Virus record (IMG/VR): IMGVR_UViG_3300044846_001198
Coordinates: 1 to 30,922 of that record
Direction: 5' to 3' (one strand)
DNA length: 30,922 nucleotides
DNA from: a virus
In this document: positions 15,773-21,877 of the stretch, piece by piece
How the letters are laid out: each line of letters starts with the position of its first letter
How positions within the stretch are numbered: position 1 is the first letter of the stretch
Translations under genes and position numbers: made by a program
The notes under the pieces: model-generated
What the model saw: the letters and a program-made list of their open reading frames with translations, nothing else
The model's database searches: none
Told to the model about the DNA's origin: nothing

Positions 15773-15963
15773 AATTTCTCCTCTCTGATTTCTATTTTGA
15801 ATAAGTCTTTTAGTATTTCAATTTCGTGGTCTTTGAAATTGGTTGTTCCGTTTTCGCGAAGGCAATAATTCGATTGTTCAATGCCTAATTTGTACGCGAG
15901 GTATTCCTGTTTATAACCATAGAACATACGGTAACATTTGATTGATTTGTGAAATGGTATCAT
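15769..15963 (-). CDS. Small helix-turn-helix regulator, Cro/XRE-like
   Basis: 64 residues from ATG 15963, which shares one base with the upstream stop (TAATG). KCYRMFYGYKQEYLAYKLGI, EQSNYCLRENGTTNFKDHEI fits an XRE-type helix-turn-helix: a helix, a recognition helix after LGIEQSN, then the conserved ENG turn. There is no dimerisation or cleavage domain, so it could act as a Cro-like switch in the leftward arm rather than as a lysogenic repressor. Confidence 0.6.
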   Translation of the reverse strand: MIPFHKSIKCYRMFYGYKQEYLAYKLGIEQSNYCLRENGTTNFKDHEIEILKDLFKIEIREEKL

Positions 15964-16157
15964 TAGTCCCAACCCTCCCCTTTAAAATCGTCTGCGTCTT
16001 CTTCTTTCTGGCAGTCGTAACAAAGACCTATTTCGTCTTCAAACATTTCTTGAATGTCGCTGTCGTCGTATTCACGGAAGCGAATGTTTTCGTTTTTAAT
16101 TTCTGCAATACGTTCTTCGATTTGTTCTGAATCGCAGTTTCTACAATAGTCTTTCAT
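15963..16157 (-). CDS. Small acidic zinc-ribbon-like protein
   Basis: 64 residues with two CxxC pairs: CRNC near the start (5-8) and CYDC at about 46-49, spaced as in a zinc ribbon, in a very acidic background. Probable protein- or nucleic-acid-interacting accessory. It lies 11 bases after the DnaA-like gene. Confidence 0.55.
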   Translation of the reverse strand: MKDYCRNCDSEQIEERIAEIKNENIRFREYDDSDIQEMFEDEIGLCYDCQKEEDADDFKGEGWD

Positions 16158-16168
16158 AGGTTTTTGAT

Positions 16169-16702
16169 TTATTTGAGTTTAGCTTTTCTTTTTGCTTCAA
16201 GTTGTTTTTGATGCTCCAAGTGTTCGACAAACTTAGTGAAAAATTTAATAGGTTTAGCATAACCTATCGCGTTCATCAATTCGCATATTCTCTCAACAGT
16301 TGCAGCGTACGCTTTGTCACATTCAATTTGCCAAGTCGCTTGTTTGATTCCGTGCATAACCGTAGCGTGGTCTTTTCCGTAGTGCTTACCAATTGATTCG
16401 AAGGACTGAAAGTAACAAGGGCGAATCAAAAAGAAAATGATTTGTCGTGCTGTCACAATCTCGCGTCGTCTTGTTATTGTATAAAGCATTTGCGATTGAA
16501 TACCTACAACGCTACACACAACGTCTTCTAATGCACTCCAGAATATCTCACGCTCGTTTTCCAATTCTTGCTGTTGTCTAATTTGTTCGCTGCTCAAACG
16601 TTCGTGTTTTGGTGTTAGCATCAACCAAAGCGTTTCGAAGCGTTCCATATGTGCAAATGGAATCATATCTACTATCTGCTGTCTTATCTGTTCGTTAGTC
16701 AT
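16169..16702 (-). CDS. DnaA domain IV-containing replication initiator
   Basis: 177 residues from ATG 16702. An upstream TTG at 16717 is in frame but less likely. Residues about 60-135 match the DNA-binding domain of DnaA: REIVTARQIIFFLIR, then FESIGKHYGKDHATVMHGIK, where GKDHATVMH corresponds to the DnaA signature that contacts DnaA boxes. No ATPase domain is present. The basic C terminus ends KRKAKLK. It probably recognises a phage origin or recruits host DnaA/DnaB. No polymerase, helicase or primase is recognised in this genome. Confidence 0.8.
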   Translation of the reverse strand: MTNEQIRQQIVDMIPFAHMERFETLWLMLTPKHERLSSEQIRQQQELENEREIFWSALEDVVCSVVGIQSQMLYTITRRREIVTARQIIFFLIRPCYFQSFESIGKHYGKDHATVMHGIKQATWQIECDKAYAATVERICELMNAIGYAKPIKFFTKFVEHLEHQKQLEAKRKAKLK

Positions 16703-16706
16703 TGTT

Positions 16707-16910
16707 TTAATTTTCAAAAATTTCTATTGGGTTGCTTGTGTTCTTGTCAACGATTAAGGCAATTACTTTTTGTTGTTCTCCTTCTATCGCAGCGTCGCCA
16801 GTTCCAAAATGAATGTGACCGCTTAATTTATCATTTTCAACTATGTAAATAACAACGTCGGTATTCGGTTCGTACTCGCTTAAAAATTCAATTAGTTCTT
16901 TTGCGTTCAT
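16707..16910 (-). CDS. Small protein of unknown function
   Basis: 67 residues. It starts NAKELIEFLSEYEPNTDVVI and has a short beta-rich core (GHIHFGTGDAAIEGE, VIALIVDK). It resembles short phage proteins of the form residue-turn-LxxY-P-D-V, with no known activity. It overlaps the upstream gene by ATGA. Confidence 0.55.
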   Translation of the reverse strand: MNAKELIEFLSEYEPNTDVVIYIVENDKLSGHIHFGTGDAAIEGEQQKVIALIVDKNTSNPIEIFEN

Positions 16911-17149
16911 TTTTTTGATTGTAAATTTTTAATATAATATCTTACGCATTTCAAAGTATATTTCTTTTGCGCGTCATAATCCAAAGAGTCAGACATACTC
17001 CAATATTTCTCAGTTCTTATTTTTCGCCAGTCGTCAAAAGTAAAGTTTAACGTTAGGTGAAATAATGCTTTATGAACTTTATATTTTGGGTCTTTCTTTA
17101 TTTGCCTTTTCCATATTTTATCTATTCGCTCAAGTTCTTTTTCAGTCAT
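16907..17149 (-). CDS. Small basic protein of unknown function
   Basis: 80 residues, rich in Lys, Tyr and Trp (MTEKELERIDKIWKRQIKKD, FDDWRKIRTEKYWSMSDSLD). No membrane segment or motif. Overlaps both neighbours in the leftward operon (ATGA with the downstream gene). Confidence 0.55.
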   Translation of the reverse strand: MTEKELERIDKIWKRQIKKDPKYKVHKALFHLTLNFTFDDWRKIRTEKYWSMSDSLDYDAQKKYTLKCVRYYIKNLQSKK

Positions 17150-17381
17150 TTTCTTCGTTTATTAAAATGGTTGGTGTAAATGTGCTGAATACTTCTTCGC
17201 GTGACAAACCTGTGTGAAGGCAAATGTTGTTGAAGTCTTTGATTCTCATTCTTTCTGGGTGTGCGACGTAAAGTCGTGCCGTTGGGTCGCTGATTCGAAG
17301 AACGTTCTTGAAGTTGTTCATTGTCTTAAAATTCATCTTGACAAGTCTTCCGAATGGTGTTGAATAGATTTGTTTGTTCAT
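17142..17381 (-). CDS. Small protein, possibly DNA-binding
   Basis: 79 residues. MRIKDFNNICLHTGLSREEV has the spacing of a helix-turn-helix (helix, LHTGLS turn, second helix), preceded by NFKNVLRISDPTARLYVAHP. The resemblance is weak. Overlaps its neighbours by 4 and 8 bases. Confidence 0.5.
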   Translation of the reverse strand: MNKQIYSTPFGRLVKMNFKTMNNFKNVLRISDPTARLYVAHPERMRIKDFNNICLHTGLSREEVFSTFTPTILINEEND

Positions 17382-17671
17382 TTCTTTAATAATGGTTTAA
17401 TCAACTGCTCTTTCTTCTTATTTACAACGTGGTTTGTTCCGCGTAGTTCTGGATTGTGTTCCTTAATCAATCGTGCAATTCGTGTGATGTTGTCAGCACT
17501 AACGTACTTTCCGCTTTCGTACATAGCGAAGAAGTTGCTTGTGATGTCTTTGCGTTCTTCGAACTGTTGTTCCCAAACTTTAACACAAAGTGCTTTGTTG
17601 TTGTTGCGGAGCGTCTTGTACTTTTTGAGTAGATTTTCAACGCGCTTTTCAAGTGATACTAATTTTTTCAT
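17378..17671 (-). CDS. Small basic protein of a common Bacteroidetes phage family
   Basis: 97 residues. NKALCVKVWEQQFEERKDIT, FFAMYESGKYVSADNITRIA and LIKEHNPELRGTNHVV follow a pattern I recall from early regions of Bacteroidetes phages. The ITRIARLIKEHNPELRG part looks like a helix-turn-helix type segment. It is the first gene after the terminator at 17695-17728, so it needs read-through or its own weak promoter. Confidence 0.55.
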   Translation of the reverse strand: MKKLVSLEKRVENLLKKYKTLRNNNKALCVKVWEQQFEERKDITSNFFAMYESGKYVSADNITRIARLIKEHNPELRGTNHVVNKKKEQLIKPLLKK

Positions 17672-17694
17672 TGTATGGTTTAATAGTCATTAAG

Positions 17695-17728
17695 TTAAAA
17701 AATAGGGGTTAATGTATGTTATAACCCC
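17695..17728 (-). terminator. Intrinsic terminator after the SSB-like gene
   Basis: On the minus strand GGGGTTA and TAACCCC (17722-17728 with 17705-17711) form a perfect 7-bp stem, followed by TATTTTTTAA. It ends the unit that begins at the promoter near 18834-18863, about 10 bases past the gene stop. Confidence 0.75.
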
Positions 17729-17738
17729 CATTATTCAT

Positions 17739-18530
17739 TTAGAATGGCAATTCGTCTTCGTCTTCTTGCGTTGGCTTAACTAACCCGCTTTTTTCAAGCA
17801 TTGCCTTCGCCTTGTTCATTTGGTCGGCTGCACGATCCAATCGCTTACTAAATTCAGCCGAAGAACTAACTTTGTTTTGAAGCCACTCTGGAAGCATACT
17901 AAAACGCAAGTCGAAGTCTTCGCTGTCGTAGTCTAAAAGAAACGCTGCGTTAACCTGTGGTGGGCAGGTCATTCCTTTTGCAAGTGGTGACGCTCCTTTC
18001 AAGTCTGCGTAAGTACGTCCTGTATTCGCTGTGCGGTGCATTACGCTCACCATTGCTTCCTTGCCTAACAAAGTACCAATGTCGAATTTGTTTGCTTCTG
18101 CGTCGCTCATAGCTTTTCCAAGCCACGATTGAACAAAGGCGCGTAAACCGCTTTTCTCGTGCATTGACAATGTGAAGTCGCGCCCAATAGAGAATGGTTG
18201 TTCACCTTTACCGAAGTCTGCGGTTTCCAATGGTAGTTCGAATACCAGACGCACTTTGTTAACGAGTTTTTCTTCACCTTGATAAGTGTCGACAATCGTT
18301 CCGATGTGAATGATTTGGTAGCATCTCGCTACGTGTGTACCTGCAGGGACTGTCTGTCCTCCACCTCCGTTGTTGTTTTGTTGTGCAATAATGCTCATTG
18401 TGTTGTTGTTTATTTGTTGTTGATTTATATAATTTTCAAATTTGTTTGCGAGTTTAGCTTCTTCGTTCTGCCAAAACCATTCGTTCTGCGACATTTGTTC
18501 TTCCTCGCTTATTCGCTTGTAATAACCCAT
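17739..18530 (-). CDS. Probable single-stranded DNA-binding protein
   Basis: 263 residues from ATG 18530, directly abutting the previous stop (TAAATG). An internal start at 18398 (MSIIAQQNNNGGGGQTV) would give 219 residues. The body (PAGTHVARCYQIIHIGTIVD, VRLVFELP, FTLSMHEKSGLRAFVQSWLG) is an OB-fold-like beta protein. The C terminus is acidic and ends EDEDELPF, like the tip by which SSB proteins bind partners. The first 44 residues are a Gln/Asn-rich extension that could be a separate module. It has its own promoter and terminator, fitting a need for high amounts. Confidence 0.7.
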   Translation of the reverse strand: MGYYKRISEEEQMSQNEWFWQNEEAKLANKFENYINQQQINNNTMSIIAQQNNNGGGGQTVPAGTHVARCYQIIHIGTIVDTYQGEEKLVNKVRLVFELPLETADFGKGEQPFSIGRDFTLSMHEKSGLRAFVQSWLGKAMSDAEANKFDIGTLLGKEAMVSVMHRTANTGRTYADLKGASPLAKGMTCPPQVNAAFLLDYDSEDFDLRFSMLPEWLQNKVSSSAEFSKRLDRAADQMNKAKAMLEKSGLVKPTQEDEDELPF

Positions 18531-18812
18531 TTAGATGCGGTCTTGAAAGATGCGATAATCGAACTCGAAAGTTATTCCGTCTTTCTTTAGTCGGACGTAG
18601 TGCAAATCGTAGTCGGGTTCGTCTTTGCGGAAGAAGCGACCAAGAACATCGAACTCAAAGACGTTTCCTTTTTCATCCGTGAACTGGCGTCCTTCGTTTT
18701 CGTGAAACCAACCGTTGTCGTGTTCAAAGTTCTGTGCGATTACTTTGATTTCTTCATTCAGACGCTCGATGTCGTCCATACTAAAGTGATAAGTGATTTT
18801 TGGATTGTACAT
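18531..18812 (-). CDS. Small acidic protein upstream of the SSB-like gene
   Basis: 93 residues from ATG 18812. An in-frame TTG at 18836 is less likely. MYNPKITYHFSMDDIERLNE, then GWFHENEGRQFTDEKGNVFE and FFRKDEPDYDLHYVRLKKDG look like a beta-rich folded protein. It is the first gene after the promoter at 18834-18863 and is joined to the SSB-like gene without a gap. No family recognised. Confidence 0.6.
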   Translation of the reverse strand: MYNPKITYHFSMDDIERLNEEIKVIAQNFEHDNGWFHENEGRQFTDEKGNVFEFDVLGRFFRKDEPDYDLHYVRLKKDGITFEFDYRIFQDRI

Positions 18813-18823
18813 TGATTTGATTT

Positions 18824-19183
18824 TTAGTGGTTGCAAATGTATTCAATTAATTGATCGTTCCAACGCGCTTCCGAAAGTTTTTGACATTTCTCGATGTTCG
18901 CGCTTATCTCGTTGTGCGTTAGGTTGTACGCTGACGCTGACGAAGAAACGCAAATAAAGTTAGATTTCTTGTGGGGGTGTTGGTAGTTCCTTCCAATGTG
19001 ACCTATTAATTTTGACGAATACTCGCTCAAGTTCTGCAATTCGTTGGTCGCACAATTGATCCCGAGATAATGTCCCATTCTTTTTATCACCGTAATAATT
19101 TTGTGCGGTAACGATTCCGTCAATAAGAATTTGTACTTCTTCTTCAAAGAGAAAAATTGATTTGTAAAAATTGGCTCTTTCAT
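18824..19183 (-). CDS. Overlapping open frame, possibly the shifted continuation of 18960-19190
   Basis: 119 codons open from ATG 19183 in the frame plus one relative to the 76-residue gene. Its last 50 codons use AAC, TAC and GCG like real genes here (NEISANIEKCQKLSEARWND, QLIEYICNH), while the first part looks like a shadow. The two frames meet at a C5 run (ACCCCCA, about 18973-18979), so a plus-one shift or a base error could join them. Against this, the 3' end also contains an exact promoter match, so it may be noncoding. Confidence 0.3.
   Translation of the reverse strand: MKEPIFTNQFFSLKKKYKFLLTESLPHKIITVIKRMGHYLGINCATNELQNLSEYSSKLIGHIGRNYQHPHKKSNFICVSSSASAYNLTHNEISANIEKCQKLSEARWNDQLIEYICNH
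18834..18863 (-). promoter_or_regulatory. Bacteroidetes-type promoter for the SSB-like unit
   Basis: On the minus strand TTG (18861-18863), a 19-base spacer and TACATTTG (18834-18841) match TTG-N19-TAnnTTTG exactly. The start would fall near 18827, 15 bases before ATG 18812. It overlaps the end of the open frame 18824-19183. Confidence 0.65.
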
Positions 19184-19190
19184 TGTTCAT
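18960..19190 (-). CDS. Small protein of unknown function
   Basis: 76 residues from ATG 19190, two bases after the upstream stop. MNNERANFYKSIFLFEEEVQ, then QNYYGDKKNGTLSRDQLCDQ look like a normal acidic phage protein. It leaves 147 bases before the next gene, unusually long for this arm. Another frame (18824-19183) remains open through that gap, see the separate entry. Confidence 0.55.
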   Translation of the reverse strand: MNNERANFYKSIFLFEEEVQILIDGIVTAQNYYGDKKNGTLSRDQLCDQRIAELERVFVKINRSHWKELPTPPQEI

Positions 19191-19192
19191 TT

Positions 19193-19408
19193 TTATTTGG
19201 TTTGATAAGTTTCGTTATAGTATTGATCTCCTTGCTCTTTAAATCCATACTCTTTTCCTTCGTAATAAGCATTAATTATCTGCTCCTTTTCCATTTGTTT
19301 CGCTTGTTCAAAAATTTCCTTCTCAGTTTGGAAATTACTTTCTTTCATGCTTACTAAGGCACTTAACTCTGTTCTATAAAATTCAACCGCAGTTTGTTTG
19401 TTTTCCAT
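19193..19408 (-). CDS. Small acidic protein, paralogue of the gene at 15533
   Basis: 71 residues sharing QTAVE, FEQAKQMEKEQII and QYYNETY with the protein at 15533-15772. The middle differs, so the copies are not recent. The N terminus of the protein at 19925 (SPVEWLSNEIES) suggests a third, distant member. Function unknown. Confidence 0.65.
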   Translation of the reverse strand: MENKQTAVEFYRTELSALVSMKESNFQTEKEIFEQAKQMEKEQIINAYYEGKEYGFKEQGDQYYNETYQTK

Positions 19409-19410
19409 AA

Positions 19411-19539
19411 TTATCCTAATAACTTAACTATAACAGGACATAATAATGCTATTACCATAAATAAATAAACTATAAATGGATCTATTGGGTAACAAAATTG
19501 TTCTATTATCTTGTGAAAATTTGTAACAGTCTTTTTCAT
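19411..19539 (-). CDS. Very small membrane protein
   Basis: 42 residues: MKKTVTNFHKIIEQFCYPID, then a membrane segment PFIVYLFMVIALLCPVIVKL. Its stop lies two bases before the next ATG. It fills what would otherwise be a gap in a dense operon, and the composition (one clear membrane span with charged ends) supports a real gene. Confidence 0.55.
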   Translation of the reverse strand: MKKTVTNFHKIIEQFCYPIDPFIVYLFMVIALLCPVIVKLLG

Positions 19540-19561
19540 GTTTCATTTTGATTAGTTGGTT

Positions 19562-19813
19562 TTAGATTTCTTTACTGAGTAATACTTCTTCGCGTGGAAT
19601 GGCTGACTTGATTTTGTCGTAAGCGCGTACCGCTTCGTCGTAGTCGTTGTACGACATATGAAACTCTCCGTTGACTACAATCTTGTAGTACATATCGGTC
19701 AGCGTTGTTTTTTGGATTAGTTCTACTTTCATTTTGTTTTCTTGTTTTGTGTTTAAAAAGTTATCGTTAACATTCTCAAGGTATTCAAAAAATTGATCGA
19801 TGTTGTTGTTCAT
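19562..19813 (-). CDS. Small acidic protein of unknown function
   Basis: 83 residues. ATG 19813 overlaps the preceding stop by ATGA, which favours this start over the internal Met of MKVELIQKTTLTDMYYKIVV. The second half (NGEFHMSYNDYDEAVRAYDK) looks like a small alpha-beta fold recurring in Bacteroidetes phages. No known activity. Confidence 0.6.
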   Translation of the reverse strand: MNNNIDQFFEYLENVNDNFLNTKQENKMKVELIQKTTLTDMYYKIVVNGEFHMSYNDYDEAVRAYDKIKSAIPREEVLLSKEI

Positions 19814-19923
19814 TTTGAATAGTGATTTGATTGTTGTTCTAATTGTCTTGTTTGTTCGTCAATCGTTCCTGCGATTAACATTCCTGCGAATAGCATCGCG
19901 ATAAAGAGTAGTGTTTTTTTCAT
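19810..19923 (-). CDS. Very small protein with an N-terminal membrane or signal segment
   Basis: 37 residues from ATG 19923: MKKTLLFIAMLFAGMLIAGT, then a polar tail DEQTRQLEQQSNHYSK. The start is signal-like, without a cysteine for lipid attachment. A longer reading to 20019 would overlap the upstream gene and is rejected. It may act at the membrane during takeover of the host. Confidence 0.5.
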   Translation of the reverse strand: MKKTLLFIAMLFAGMLIAGTIDEQTRQLEQQSNHYSK

Positions 19924-19924
19924 T

Positions 19925-20236
19925 TTATAATAGTTGTTTTGATTTGTACATATCCCATAGTTCAATATCCAGTCTTCTTGAATTAATATCGCTTTCACTT
20001 TGATAATAATAACTTTCATCTATTTTGTTAATACACTTGTAATGGTTGTCCGCAACTACATTCAAAAATTCAATGCTCTGGTCTTTTTGAAATTCTTCTG
20101 CGTATTCTTTGTATTCTTTCAATTTGCTTAACACTTCTTCGAAGGTTAGTTCGCCTTTGGTATATCTAACGAAACTGCTTTCAATCTCGTTAGATAACCA
20201 TTCAACAGGCGACTTGCTATTCCATTGTTTATACAT
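19925..20236 (-). CDS. Small helical protein, possibly distant relative of 15533 and 19193 products
   Basis: 103 residues. SKSPVEWLSNEIESSF near the start recalls QTAVEWL in the two paralogues. The rest is acidic and helical (TFEEVLSKLKEYKEYAEEFQ), ending DIELWDMYKSKQLL. Gap of one base to each neighbour. Function unknown. Confidence 0.6.
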   Translation of the reverse strand: MYKQWNSKSPVEWLSNEIESSFVRYTKGELTFEEVLSKLKEYKEYAEEFQKDQSIEFLNVVADNHYKCINKIDESYYYQSESDINSRRLDIELWDMYKSKQLL

Positions 20237-20237
20237 A

Positions 20238-20408
20238 TTATTTAGCGCAAACTACTTCAGTAGCCCAACTGTAAAGAATCATTACTTTATTTTCATTCCA
20301 TTCTTGTGCTGTGATTCCGTTTTGTTTTGCAACGTTTGCGCAATGCTTACGAAATTCAATTGAGTTGATTAACTCTTCTACTTTTGACATGATTGTTTGT
20401 GTGTTCAT
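20238..20408 (-). CDS. First gene of the leftward arm, small unknown protein
   Basis: 56 residues: MNTQTIMSKVEELINSIEFR, then NGITAQEWNENKVMILYSWA and EVVCAK. It sits about 30 bases after the promoter start region at 20444-20473 and one base before the next gene. A second Met at position 7 is an alternative start. It would be among the first proteins made. Confidence 0.6.
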   Translation of the reverse strand: MNTQTIMSKVEELINSIEFRKHCANVAKQNGITAQEWNENKVMILYSWATEVVCAK

Positions 20409-20518
20409 TTTGTTTATCTTTGGTGTTGTTGTTAATTGTTTGACAAATATATGCTAAACTTTTGAGATAGCAAGAAAAAAATAAACTTTTTTTGAAAATA
20501 ATTTCTAACTGATTGAAA
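20409..20518. promoter_or_regulatory. Divergent intergenic control region
   Basis: This AT-rich stretch separates the two transcription arms. It holds a clear leftward promoter (20444-20473). For the rightward arm I see no exact match: TTTG at 20461-20464 with TAAACTTT at 20482-20489 is a weak candidate. A7 and T7 runs (about 20475-20494) may bend the DNA. Confidence 0.6.
20444..20473 (-). promoter_or_regulatory. Leftward early promoter, Bacteroidetes type
   Basis: On the minus strand TTG (20471-20473), a 19-base spacer and TATATTTG (20444-20451) match TTG-N19-TAnnTTTG exactly. The expected start is near 20437, giving a leader of about 28 bases rich in ACAAC before ATG 20408. Confidence 0.7.
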
Positions 20519-20923
20519 ATGAATGTAAAAACTTTTAAGAAAACATACAAAAAAAGTAGTTCAAGACGTAAAACAACGCCTGAATCTGAATCGAACCAAC
20601 AAGAAATTGTAATAAAATACCTTCGTTTAGCATACCCCGACGCTCTTTATTGCGCTTCTGCAGGTGGTATGCGAACAAGTTACCTTCAAGCAATCAAGAT
20701 GAAGCGCACGGGTTACGTCAAAGGCTTTCCCGACCTCTTTATTTACGAACCACGCGGAGAGTTTCACGGTCTTGCAATAGAGATGAAGAAGGAAAAGGGT
20801 GGTACTGCATCACCAGAGCAGAAGCGTTGGCAGGAGCAATTGAGAAACAGGGGGTATTGTTCTTATATTTGTAAGGGTAGCGAAGATGCTATCAAAGTAA
20901 TAGATGAATACTTCAACAGTTGA
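20519..20923 (+). CDS. VRR-NUC domain nuclease
   Basis: 134 residues from ATG 20519. After a basic start, the VRR-NUC pattern is clear: LYCASAGGMRTS, MKRTGYVKGFPDLFIYEP with the PD motif, LAIEMKKEKGG with the catalytic E-K, SPEQKRWQEQLRNRGY and a closing YICKGSEDAIKVIDEY. The family includes Holliday junction and flap-type nucleases. In phages it likely resolves branched DNA before packaging. It is the first gene of the rightward arm. Confidence 0.88.
   Translation: MNVKTFKKTYKKSSSRRKTTPESESNQQEIVIKYLRLAYPDALYCASAGGMRTSYLQAIKMKRTGYVKGFPDLFIYEPRGEFHGLAIEMKKEKGGTASPEQKRWQEQLRNRGYCSYICKGSEDAIKVIDEYFNS
20840..20871 (+). promoter_or_regulatory. Possible promoter inside the nuclease gene
   Basis: TTG (20840-20842), a 21-base spacer and TATATTTG (20864-20871) fit the Bacteroidetes pattern within its allowed spacing, about 50 bases before the sigma-like gene. 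The match lies in coding sequence and could be chance. Confidence 0.3.
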
Positions 20924-21423
20924 CACTTGACCACTACATAGAAGGACATTACAAAAAGTTCAAAGAACTTGCGAAGAACATTTCGCGAGGTGAGGATTAC
21001 TACGAAGACTTACTTCACGACTCTTTACTTTCTATGTTTGGTTCAAAGCATATCGAGAATCTAATTGATACAGGCGACTTTGAGTTCTATCTTATTCGCG
21101 TTATGTATTTGTCGGTTAACAGTCCAACGTCGCCATTCTACAAACAAACAATCGCGTGGAACAGAAACCGTCGCGACTTCAAAGACTATGCGCACGAAGT
21201 GGACAAGACGTGGTTAGGTCACCGAATGACAAACGAGCAACTGGACATTCTTATAAGTAGGTTGAGTGAATTTGAACGGTTAATCTTTCAAGAATATATT
21301 TTAGAAGACTTCACCTATCGTGCGCTATCGAAAGAAACAGGAATACCGATGCCTTTCTTATATCGGACAATAGATAGTATAAAACAAAAAATAAGAGCAA
21401 ATGTTATTCGCAAAACACAATGA
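20920..21423 (+). CDS. Sigma-factor-like transcription regulator
   Basis: 167 residues from a TTG start that overlaps the nuclease stop as TTGA; no ATG is suitably placed. The first half (FKELAKNISRGEDYYEDLLH, DSLLSMF) resembles sigma region 2. The end (LSEFERLIFQEYILEDFTYR, ALSKETGIPMPFLYRTIDSI) resembles region 4, a helix-turn-helix read as E-T-G-I-P-M-P-F. The middle has NSPTSPFYKQT, a motif I recall from phage proteins of this kind. It may direct host RNA polymerase to late promoters. Key -10 contacts cannot be judged by eye. Confidence 0.6.
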   Translation: MTLDHYIEGHYKKFKELAKNISRGEDYYEDLLHDSLLSMFGSKHIENLIDTGDFEFYLIRVMYLSVNSPTSPFYKQTIAWNRNRRDFKDYAHEVDKTWLGHRMTNEQLDILISRLSEFERLIFQEYILEDFTYRALSKETGIPMPFLYRTIDSIKQKIRANVIRKTQ

Positions 21424-21835
21424 GTACAAAAGACGTTTGGATATATGCCGAACGTGCAAATTCTTCGAAGCATCAACGCAATCTTGCGGTACTTTAATAG
21501 TAGGCGACGAAGTCGAAACCGAAGTCCTATTCCGTCGCAAGTCGATAAAACTTTGCGGATGTGTAATGCCAGTCAAGGCAAAACTCGCCTTCGCATCTTG
21601 TCCTGCATCTAAATGGAACGGTGTTCTTTCACTTGAAGAACAAATCGAGTTCAAACGCTTTCTTCTTGACGCGCAAAAGAAGGGCAGGATTGATGCGATA
21701 GACCTCAGCAAGTTCTACACCTTCAAAGACAAGGCAACAGGCGCTTACAACGAGCGTTCTACTTGTGGCGCGTGTGTGAAGAAAGACATCAATACGTTTC
21801 TTGAATCAATGAAGGATGTTGAAATAGGTGAATAA
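21401..21835 (+). CDS. Cysteine-rich, probably zinc-binding protein
   Basis: 144 residues from ATG 21401, overlapping the sigma-like gene by 23 bases. Cysteines are arranged as CRTC (16-19), C29, CGC (52-54) and C67 (ASCPASKW), then a second CxxC (CGAC) near the C terminus. This looks like a zinc-binding family recurring in Bacteroidetes phages, often near sigma-like genes. It may bind DNA or the transcription complex. Function inferred only weakly. Confidence 0.6.
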   Translation: MLFAKHNEYKRRLDICRTCKFFEASTQSCGTLIVGDEVETEVLFRRKSIKLCGCVMPVKAKLAFASCPASKWNGVLSLEEQIEFKRFLLDAQKKGRIDAIDLSKFYTFKDKATGAYNERSTCGACVKKDINTFLESMKDVEIGE

Positions 21836-21842
21836 CTTATCG

Positions 21843-21872
21843 TTGTAACAATTGACATTCAAAGTATATTTG
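21843..21872 (+). promoter_or_regulatory. Strong Bacteroidetes-type promoter ahead of the structured RNA
   Basis: TTG (21843-21845), a 19-base spacer and TATATTTG (21865-21872): an exact TTG-N19-TAnnTTTG match in intergenic sequence, eight bases after the previous stop. Transcription should start near 21878, right at the first helix of the pseudoknot. Confidence 0.7.
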
Positions 21873-21877
21873 TTACA

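Noticed and set aside
15769-15963. Lysogeny repressor
   Set aside because: The protein is a minimal helix-turn-helix without a dimerisation or cleavage domain, and there is no integrase or attachment site.
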